Shown here: positions 58,732-64,000 of the stretch, in pieces
How the letters are laid out: each line of letters starts with the position of its first letter
Numbering within the stretch: the first letter of the stretch is position 1
Origin: Bacteroidota bacterium
GTDB lineage: Bacteria > Bacteroidota > Ignavibacteria > UBA10030 > SZUA-254
Direction of reading: 5' to 3'
NCBI GenBank assembly: GCA_036522515.1
Contig: DATDFQ010000015.1
Coordinates: forward strand, 1-64,000
DNA length: 64,000 nucleotides
Notes under the pieces: model-generated
The model's input: the letters and a program-made list of their open reading frames with translations, nothing else
The model's database searches: none
What the model was told of the DNA's origin: nothing
Made by a program: the position numbers and the translations under genes

Positions 58732-59691
58732 TTACTTCTTCTTGCGAAGCAGGACCCTCCGGACGGCCTTCACGATGTCGTCCTTGGCGATCCCGTACTT
58801 TTTCATCAGCTCGTCCCCCTTCCCGGATTCTCCGAACGTGTCGCGGACGGCGACGAATTCCTGGGGGGTGGGGTGCGCCTGCGCGAGCGCCTCGGCGACC
58901 GCCCCGCCCAGTCCGCCCTGGATCTGATGATCCTCGGCCGTCACGATGGCACCGGTCTCACGGGCCGCCCTGACGACGATTTCCGTGTCGAGAGGTTTGA
59001 TCGTATGCATGTTGATCAGGCGCACGCCGATCCCCTCGGAGGCAAGAACCTCCTCGGCGAGGATCGCCTCCCAGACCTGAAGGCCGCAGGCGATGATCGT
59101 CACGTCATTCCCTTCGATGAGCGTGTTGGCTTTTCCGATTTCAAGGGGCTCGGATTCCTGCGTGAAGACGGGCGTGTTGTCCCTGAAAAACCGCAGGTAG
59201 ATCGGCTGCGCCCACGCGATGGAAGCCTTCACAAGCTTCTTCGTCTCGAAATAGTCGCACGGCGTCGCGACCGTCATGTGCGGCAGCAATCGCATGAGGC
59301 CGAGATCTTCCAGCGACTGGTGCGTCGCCCCGTCGGGTCCGACGGTGATCCCGCAGTGCGATGCGCAAATCTTGACGGGGAGCCTGCTGTAGGCGACCGA
59401 TTGGCGGATCTGATCGAACGGCCTGCCCACGGCGAACTCGCCGTAGGTCGACGCGAACGGAATTTTTCCCGCGACCGCGAGCCCGGCCGCCGTGCCGATC
59501 ATGTCCTGCTCGGCGACGCCGACCGAGATGAACCGGTCGGGAAAGGCCTTCATGAAGAGGTCCGTCTTCACGGAGCCGGTGACGTCTCCGCCGAGCACGA
59601 CCACATCCGGGTTTTCCCTCCCGAGCTCGACGAGCGCTTCGCCGAACCCGAGACGCGTTGCCTTGAGATCACGCGACTGGTATTTTAGCAT
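58732..59691 (-). CDS. transketolase, C-terminal subunit
   Basis: A 319-residue half-transketolase (pyrimidine-binding and C-terminal domains) from ATG 59691, where family similarity starts (YQSRDLKATRLGFGEAL). Seen: FISVGVAEQDMIGTAAGLA with the catalytic Glu that activates thiamine, GPDGATHQSLEDLGLMR and IKPLDTEIVVRAA. It overlaps the N-terminal subunit gene by 23 bases, and the two form one enzyme, as in archaea and several bacteria. It moves two-carbon units between sugar phosphates, alongside the transaldolase at 38658. Confidence 0.94.
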   Translation of the reverse strand: MLKYQSRDLKATRLGFGEALVELGRENPDVVVLGGDVTGSVKTDLFMKAFPDRFISVGVAEQDMIGTAAGLAVAGKIPFASTYGEFAVGRPFDQIRQSVAYSRLPVKICASHCGITVGPDGATHQSLEDLGLMRLLPHMTVATPCDYFETKKLVKASIAWAQPIYLRFFRDNTPVFTQESEPLEIGKANTLIEGNDVTIIACGLQVWEAILAEEVLASEGIGVRLINMHTIKPLDTEIVVRAARETGAIVTAEDHQIQGGLGGAVAEALAQAHPTPQEFVAVRDTFGESGKGDELMKKYGIAKDDIVKAVRRVLLRKKK

Positions 59692-60568
59692 CGACCGCGC
59701 TCCTTTCCCATTCAAATTCAATGAAGTCTCCGAGCCCGGTCGGGGCAAGCTCGCTCAACGCCTTCTTTCCCTGGGCTTCGTCGGGCGGAATCCCATGCCA
59801 CCGGTAATCGTCTTCCATGAAGGAGACGCCCTTGCCCATCAAGGTATGAGCGATAATGACCGCCGGCTTTCCCTTAAGGTCTTGTGCCTGCTTCATGGTC
59901 TGGAGGAACGAAGAAATGTCGTTCCCGTCGCACTCGAGGACATGCCAGTTGAATGCCCTCCACTTGTCGGCCAACGGCTCGAGCTCCATCACCTTTTCGG
60001 TCCGGTTGTCGATCTGGCACATGTTCCGGTCGACCATCGCGATCAGGTTATCCACCTTGTGGTGGCCGGCGGTCATGACCGCCTCCCAGATCTGCCCTTC
60101 ATCCTGTTCGCCGTCGCCGAGGAGCGCGTACACGCGGTTCGGTTTCTTGTCGAGCCTCAGGCCCAGCGCGCACCCGACGGCGACCGAGAGTCCCTGGCCC
60201 AACGCGCCGGAGGCGATCTCCGCCCCGGGGACACCGTGAGTCCAGGGGGGAGCCGGATGGCCCTGCAGGCGGCTGTTGATCTTGCGGAGCGTGGTCAACT
60301 CGGCGACCGGAAAAAAGCCCCGCCGCGCCAGCGTCGCGTACCAGACCGGGCAGAGATGCCCGGCCGAGAGGAAGAAGTAATCGCGCTCACTCCAGCGAGG
60401 GTTCCCGGGGTCGAGTTTCAAAATGTCGAAGTAGAGAGAGGCGAATATGTCCGCCAGTCCGAGCGTGCCGCCGGAATGGCCGGATTTGGAAATCATCAAC
60501 ATCTTGATGATATCCCGGCGAATCTGCCTGGCCACTTCGTGAAGTTCCTGATGATTGGAGTCTTGCAT
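59669..60568 (-). CDS. transketolase, N-terminal subunit
   Basis: A 299-residue thiamine-diphosphate-binding half. Seen: KSGHSGGTLGLADIFASLYF, SAGHLCPVWYATLA, GALGQGLSVAVGCALG and the ThDP/metal motif LLGDGEQDEGQIWEAVMTAGHHKVDNLIAMVDRN. Normal length for split transketolases. Starts 16 bases after plsY and overlaps the C-terminal subunit gene, which favours balanced production. Confidence 0.95.
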   Translation of the reverse strand: MQDSNHQELHEVARQIRRDIIKMLMISKSGHSGGTLGLADIFASLYFDILKLDPGNPRWSERDYFFLSAGHLCPVWYATLARRGFFPVAELTTLRKINSRLQGHPAPPWTHGVPGAEIASGALGQGLSVAVGCALGLRLDKKPNRVYALLGDGEQDEGQIWEAVMTAGHHKVDNLIAMVDRNMCQIDNRTEKVMELEPLADKWRAFNWHVLECDGNDISSFLQTMKQAQDLKGKPAVIIAHTLMGKGVSFMEDDYRWHGIPPDEAQGKKALSELAPTGLGDFIEFEWERSAVDAKIPVA

Positions 60569-60584
60569 CGTGAGAGTCTTTAGG

Positions 60585-61196
60585 TTAGTTTGTTTTTTGA
60601 ACTATCTTTCTGAATTCCCCGAAATAGCCGATGTGGCGCAAGAGGATGAGCAGGCAGAGGACCGACATGATGAGCGCCGTCTCTGCGACGGTTCCATCCT
60701 CCGCAGGCCGAAGCGTCCGCAGAAGAGGGATGGTCAAAACGGGGCTGAGAACCGACGCCGAGATGTTCGCGACATGCACATTTCGCGGATACAGGTAACC
60801 GGCGACCCAGAGGAGACACCAGAGAACCACGAGAATCCAATCCAGGCCGAGCATGACTCCCGCGGCCGTCGAAAGCCCTCTGCCGCCTCTGAAACGAAGC
60901 CAAAAGGAATAGTTGTGCCCGGCGACAGCGCCGATTCCGGCGATTCCCCTGATCCAGAGATCGTCTCCGATCAGCCGCGACCCGAGCCAGACGGCGAAAG
61001 CCCCTTTTCCCAGGTCGATGAGAAGCACGAGCGCTCCGACAAGTTTCGAGCCGCTCACTTCAAGCGCGTTCAATGCCCCCACGTTCCCGCTTCCCTTCCC
61101 GCGGATGTCGAGCTGCGCCTTCCACATCACCACGAGGTAAGCGGTCGGGAAAGAACCGATAAGATAGCCAAGCAAGAAACCTTGAATAAGCGCCAT
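60585..61196 (-). CDS. plsY: acyl-phosphate glycerol-3-phosphate acyltransferase PlsY-like
   Basis: A 203-residue membrane protein from ATG 61196; upstream in-frame sequence crosses the promoter. Family motifs: GYLIGSFPTAYLV, KGSGNVGALNALEV (GSGNxGxxN) and GHNYSFWLRFRGGRGLSTAAG, the substrate-binding loops of PlsY. The C-terminal third is less conserved (LRHIGYFGEFRKIV in place of the usual RHxxNIxRLxxG). It makes lysophosphatidic acid, the first step of phospholipid synthesis. First gene of a six-gene operon ending with the aldehyde dehydrogenase. Confidence 0.9.
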   Translation of the reverse strand: MALIQGFLLGYLIGSFPTAYLVVMWKAQLDIRGKGSGNVGALNALEVSGSKLVGALVLLIDLGKGAFAVWLGSRLIGDDLWIRGIAGIGAVAGHNYSFWLRFRGGRGLSTAAGVMLGLDWILVVLWCLLWVAGYLYPRNVHVANISASVLSPVLTIPLLRTLRPAEDGTVAETALIMSVLCLLILLRHIGYFGEFRKIVQKTN

Positions 61197-61234
61197 CGAC
61201 TCGGATCCGGGGGATTTTCCTGACTTGTCGAACA

Positions 61235-61263
61235 AAAATACGAAGATAATGGCAAACAAACAA
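61235..61263 (-). promoter_or_regulatory. promoter of the plsY operon
   Basis: Minus strand TTGTTT (61263-61258), 17 bases, TATTTT (61240-61235), about 38 bases before ATG 61196. TATTTTTG would also fit the Bacteroidota TAnnTTTG -7 element. Confidence 0.5.
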
Positions 61264-61299
61264 GGAAACGGCCCGTTTGACGCGGCGCACACGACTTGA

Positions 61300-61422
61300 T
61301 GATCGACACAGAACAGGCGATCGGGATTATGTATCATGGGTACAGTAAGCTGTTACCTCCTGACGGCTTACCTTGTGGATTAGTGGGAGCCTGGTGCCTG
61401 GACAACACCAGGCTTTTTTTTT
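61300..61422 (+). ncRNA. candidate terminated small RNA with a CCUCC loop
   Basis: The 3' end is fixed by a strong terminator at 61388-61422. Upstream, GTAAGC (61345-61350) pairs with GCTTAC (61366-61371) around a 15-base loop containing CCTCC (61356-61360), complementary to Shine-Dalgarno sequences. No open frame and no known RNA family recognised. The 5' end is approximate, since no convincing promoter was found (TATGTA at 61328 is a weak candidate). Confidence 0.35.
61388..61422 (+). terminator. strong intrinsic terminator
   Basis: AGCCTGGTG (61388-61396), a nine-base loop, CACCAGGCT (61406-61414) and nine consecutive T. No annotated gene ends here on the plus strand, which implies an unannotated transcript. 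Confidence 0.9.
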
Positions 61423-61458
61423 ACGCTCAGAGCGGCAGGAAAGGACGCAGGAAAAGAC

Positions 61459-61593
61459 CGCAGCCTGAAGGCTGCGGCTACCAAGCTCAAGGGTTCGGTA
61501 GGCGCGACCTTCAGGTCGCGTGCCGTTCAACGCAGCCTAAAGGCTGCGGCTACCCTCCCCGAATGATTGGCGCAGCCTAAAGGCTGCGGCTAC
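61459..61593. repeat. cluster of four family B hairpins
   Basis: Copies at 61459-61482, 61497-61520, 61530-61554 and 61571-61593. Three have the stem GCAGCCT/AGGCTGC and a GGCTAC tail; one has GCGACCT/AGGTCGC preceded by GGTAGGC. Confidence 0.85.
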
Positions 61594-61618
61594 AAGAAGC
61601 GGCTCATGCCCGTTCTCC

Positions 61619-61647
61619 TTGCATATACCTGCGAAAACGAGTATATT
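61619..61647 (+). promoter_or_regulatory. sigma70-type promoter of larB
   Basis: TTGCAT (61619-61624), 17 bases, TATATT (61642-61647), 32 bases before the GTG start at 61680. Confidence 0.6.
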
Positions 61648-61679
61648 CTCACCGCAGCGAACCACCGGCGGCAACGCGC

Positions 61680-62477
61680 GTGACCAAAGAAGAACTCAAA
61701 CACCTCCTCCAGCAATACAAAAGCGGGAAACTTACCGGCGAGCAAATGGTGGACGCGATGAGCACCCTGCGCTCGGAATCGCTCGGCTTTGCGACAATCG
61801 ACCACCACCGCCAGCTCCGGCAGGGATTTCCTGAGGTCATCCTCTGCCAGGGAAAGACCCCCCTGCAGGTGGCGGAAATCGCCCTCCGCCTCACCCGCCG
61901 CGGCCAGCCGCTGCTCGCGACGAGGGCGACCCGGAAACACTTTGATACTGTCAAAAAAAAGATAAGGCACGCCCGGTATCATGAAGCCGCCCGGGTGATT
62001 ACGGCGAATGAGCCCGGCCGGCCGGCCGCGGGCCGGGGGACGATTCTCGTCGTGACAGCCGGGACAAGCGATATCCCCGTCGCCGAGGAGGCGGTCATGA
62101 CCGCCCGTATGTTCGGAAATCCCGTCGAAACGCTCTACGATGTCGGCGTGGCAGGCATTCACAGGTTGCTCGCGGGGAGCGAACAGCTCCTCCGCGCCGC
62201 CGTAATCGTCGTCGTCGCCGGGATGGAAGGCGCGCTCCCGAGCGTGGTCGGCGGATTGGTGGATGTTCCGGTCATCGCCGTTCCCACCTCCATCGGGTAC
62301 GGCGCGAGCTTTCAGGGCGTCGCGGCTCTCCTCGCGATGCTGAACTCCTGCGCAAGCGGCGTGACCGTCGTGAACATCGACAACGGCTTCGGCGCAGGCT
62401 TCGCGGCGAGTCTCATGACCAGGAACGCCGCAGGGGACGTTCCCCGCGGCCGGCCTGCGCGCAAGCGGCACACCTGA
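61680..62477 (+). CDS. larB: nickel pincer cofactor biosynthesis protein LarB (PurE-like domain)
   Basis: A 265-residue protein with a GTG start. The N-terminal LarB extension ([44 protein letters not shown]) is followed by an AIR-carboxylase-like domain with [54 protein letters not shown] and [13 protein letters not shown]. LarB carboxylates and hydrolyses nicotinic acid adenine dinucleotide in the first step of the nickel-pincer cofactor of lactate racemase. The partners LarC and LarE are not in the window. It is probably co-transcribed with cystathionine beta-synthase 25 bases downstream. Confidence 0.9.
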   Translation: MTKEELKHLLQQYKSGKLTGEQMVDAMSTLRSESLGFATIDHHRQLRQGFPEVILCQGKTPLQVAEIALRLTRRGQPLLATRATRKHFDTVKKKIRHARYHEAARVITANEPGRPAAGRGTILVVTAGTSDIPVAEEAVMTARMFGNPVETLYDVGVAGIHRLLAGSEQLLRAAVIVVVAGMEGALPSVVGGLVDVPVIAVPTSIGYGASFQGVAALLAMLNSCASGVTVVNIDNGFGAGFAASLMTRNAAGDVPRGRPARKRHT

Positions 62478-62502
62478 CCCACGAAGAAGACAAGGATCGA
62501 TC

Positions 62503-63891
62503 ATGCTTACTGATGTCAAGAAACTGAAGGTCCAGGACACGATTCTCGGAACGCTCGGCAACACTCCCCTCGTCCGGCTCCACAAAGTGACGCGGGGATT
62601 CAAAGGCCATTATTTCGCCAAGGTCGAGACGTTCAATCCGGGCGGCTCGGTCAAGGACAGAATCGGGCTTGAGATCATCGAGGAGGCGGAGCGGGAAGGC
62701 CGCCTCCGTTCCGGAGGGACGATCGTGGAGGCGACCTCGGGCAACACGGGGATGGGGCTTGCGATCGCCGCGGCGATCAAGGGATACAAGTGCGTCTTCA
62801 CGATGCCGGATAAGATGAGCATCGAGAAGATCAGGCTCCTGAGAGCGTTCGGCGCGGAAGTGATCGTGACTCCCACCGCGGTGCCGCATGACTCGCCCGA
62901 AAGCTACACCGAAGTCGCGAAGCGGGTCGTCCGGGAGACCCCGAATTCGATCCTCGCCAACCAGTATTTCAATCCGAAGAATCCGGAAGCCCACTACAAG
63001 ACCACCGGGCCGGAGATCTGGGAGCAGACAGGCGGACAGATCGACTACTTCGTCTGCGGCGTGGGAACCGGCGGGACGATATCGGGAACGGGACAGTATC
63101 TGAAGGAACGGAACCCGAACGTGAAAGTCGTGGGTGTCGACCCCCGGGGCTCGATCCTCCGGGAGTATTTCTACACGAAGAAATTCTCCCCCGTCCTCAA
63201 GACCTATAAAGTGGAAGGGATCGGCCAGGACTGGCTCCCGGGAACGCTGAATTTCGACGTCATCGACGACATGGTCGAGGCGACCGACAAGGAATCGTTT
63301 CTCATGGCCCGGCGTCTCACGCGCGAGGAGGGGATCTTCGTCGGGGGGTCGTGCGGCACGGCGATGGCGGGAGCGCTCAAGTACGCCGACAGGATGAAAG
63401 ATCAGGATGTCATGGTCATCCTGCTCCCCGACACGGGTGAGCGATACCTCAGCAAGATTTATAACGACGATTGGATGCGGGAGAACGGATTCCTCATCCC
63501 GGACCGGGTGACGGCGCACTACGTCCTGCAGAGCAAATCGAGGAACGTCCAGCAGCTCATCGCCATCGACCCGAGCACCACCGTGCGCCGCGCGCTCGAC
63601 CTCTTCAAGGAGCACGACGTGTCGCAGCTTCCCGTCCTCGACAAGGGGAGGCCCGTGGGAACGATTCTCGACAACGACCTGATGTCCGCCGTCCTTGAGG
63701 ACAACTCGCGCCTCGACGCGGAGGTGAGCAAGCTGATGAAGCCCCCGTTCCCGGTGATCGGAGCCGCGTCTCCGATCGAGCATGCGATTGATTTTCTCAA
63801 GAAGAAGGACTCGGCGGTGCTCATAGAGGAAGACCACAAGCTGATCGGCATCCTGACGCGTTACGACGTTATCGAATACATGGCACGATAG
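62503..63891 (+). CDS. cystathionine beta-synthase
   Basis: A 462-residue PLP enzyme condensing serine with homocysteine (or making cysteine from O-acetylserine-like substrates). Seen: LGNTPLVRL, the PLP lysine Lys51 in NPGGSVKDRIG, ATSGNTGMGLA, the PLP-phosphate loop VGTGGTISGTG and GSCGTAMAGAL. Two C-terminal CBS domains (~residues 335-460) are typical of regulated CBS enzymes. There is no N-terminal haem-binding region. Immediately followed by a cystathionine gamma-synthase/lyase gene, which points to transsulfuration between homocysteine and cysteine. Confidence 0.93.
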   Translation: MLTDVKKLKVQDTILGTLGNTPLVRLHKVTRGFKGHYFAKVETFNPGGSVKDRIGLEIIEEAEREGRLRSGGTIVEATSGNTGMGLAIAAAIKGYKCVFTMPDKMSIEKIRLLRAFGAEVIVTPTAVPHDSPESYTEVAKRVVRETPNSILANQYFNPKNPEAHYKTTGPEIWEQTGGQIDYFVCGVGTGGTISGTGQYLKERNPNVKVVGVDPRGSILREYFYTKKFSPVLKTYKVEGIGQDWLPGTLNFDVIDDMVEATDKESFLMARRLTREEGIFVGGSCGTAMAGALKYADRMKDQDVMVILLPDTGERYLSKIYNDDWMRENGFLIPDRVTAHYVLQSKSRNVQQLIAIDPSTTVRRALDLFKEHDVSQLPVLDKGRPVGTILDNDLMSAVLEDNSRLDAEVSKLMKPPFPVIGAASPIEHAIDFLKKKDSAVLIEEDHKLIGILTRYDVIEYMAR

Positions 63892-63897
63892 GAGACA

Positions 63898-64000
63898 ATG
63901 CGCTTCTCAACCAAGGCAATCCACGCGGGTCAGAGCCCCGATCCGCTTTCCGGCGCCGTGATGACGCCGGTGTACCTCACCTCCACGTACGTGCAGCAGG
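63898..64000 (+). CDS. cystathionine gamma-synthase/lyase family protein (3' partial)
   Basis: Only the first 34 codons are inside the window: ATG 63898 after a good AGGAG site, six bases after the CBS stop. MRFSTKAIHAGQSPDP followed by GAVMTPVYLTSTYVQQ is the characteristic N-terminus of Cys/Met-metabolism PLP enzymes (MetB/MccB). Whether it is a synthase or lyase cannot be decided here. Partnered with CBS, reverse transsulfuration to cysteine is the simplest reading. Confidence 0.85.
   Translation, partial: MRFSTKAIHAGQSPDPLSGAVMTPVYLTSTYVQQ

Larger units (their letters stand above)
61197..61679. other. 483-base divergent intergenic region between plsY and larB
   Basis: It holds the plsY promoter (minus), a plus-strand candidate small RNA ending in a strong terminator, four family B hairpins and the larB promoter. 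No open frame with coding-like codon use was found. Confidence 0.8.

Noticed and set aside
61459-61593. Short repeats resembling a small CRISPR array (also 52629-52883)
   Set aside because: Units are palindromic, lie in both orientations, have irregular short spacing and no cas genes nearby.
62413-63837. 474-codon minus-strand frame opposite cystathionine beta-synthase
   Set aside because: Shadow of a conserved gene; no family resemblance and no ribosome-binding site.

Overview
This is a GC-rich, gene-dense bacterial chromosome window. It most likely comes from the Ignavibacteriota/Chlorobiota side of the Bacteroidota (FCB) group. The main evidence is four very large exported proteins ending in a type IX secretion (T9SS) C-terminal sorting domain with the NYPNPFNP signature. 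Tandem DUF1573 proteins, a GWxTD-domain protein, an S46 dipeptidyl-peptidase, a deoxyhypusine-synthase-like protein and a split transketolase support this. No phage, insertion sequence, CRISPR array, rRNA or tRNA was seen. The taxonomic call is an inference from protein families.

Layout. 1-6067: two overlapping T9SS-exported beta-propeller proteins, the first cut by the window edge. 6108-12292: a fatty-acid/phenylacetate-type CoA module (PaaG-like isomerase, PaaA-like di-iron protein, PaaH-like dehydrogenase split by an apparent frameshift, thiolase) with two DUF1573 proteins in the middle. 12405-24364 (minus): an 11-gene, almost gapless envelope operon running GT9 glycosyltransferase, DUF3108, DHS-like, CPBP protease, cdsA, rimO, GWxTD, Omp85, rnhB, yraN, cstA. 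24543-30049 (minus): a tripartite RND efflux operon. 30261-33081: an NTF2-like gene and a secreted S46 peptidase fired from back-to-back promoters. 33101-38368 (minus): an ABC exporter operon of lipoprotein adaptor, two ATPases and two permeases. 38658-44919: transaldolase, M24 peptidase, groES-groEL, nadE-rsmI. 45063-52609: a second overlapping T9SS pair (subtilase and propeller). 52896-54468 (minus): lysine 6-aminotransferase behind a leader with a candidate 35-codon ORF and an attenuator-like hairpin. 54738-61196 (minus): plsY, split transketolase, htrA, purB, aldehyde dehydrogenase. 61197-61679: a candidate small RNA and hairpin repeats. 61680-64000: larB, cystathionine beta-synthase and the start of a cystathionine gamma-synthase/lyase.

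How the genes fit together. Much of the window serves the cell envelope: lipid synthesis (plsY, cdsA), outer-membrane assembly (Omp85), glycan transfer, two efflux systems, periplasmic proteolysis (HtrA) and T9SS cargo. The rest is central and amino-acid metabolism: non-oxidative pentose phosphate enzymes, lysine degradation through the 6-aminotransferase and probably the aldehyde dehydrogenase, transsulfuration, NAD and purine synthesis.

Non-coding structure. Fourteen gene starts are preceded by a TTGnnn-17-TATnTT-like promoter. Three families of palindromic intergenic elements are scattered through the gaps, one with compensatory base changes between copies. The most promising unusual items are: a shared ~280-residue module ahead of the T9SS signal in all four cargo proteins; the lysine-aminotransferase leader; the 61.3 kb candidate small RNA with a CCUCC loop; two probable leaderless starts; and the mosaic hairpin element found in two opposite orientations with a recombined deletion derivative.
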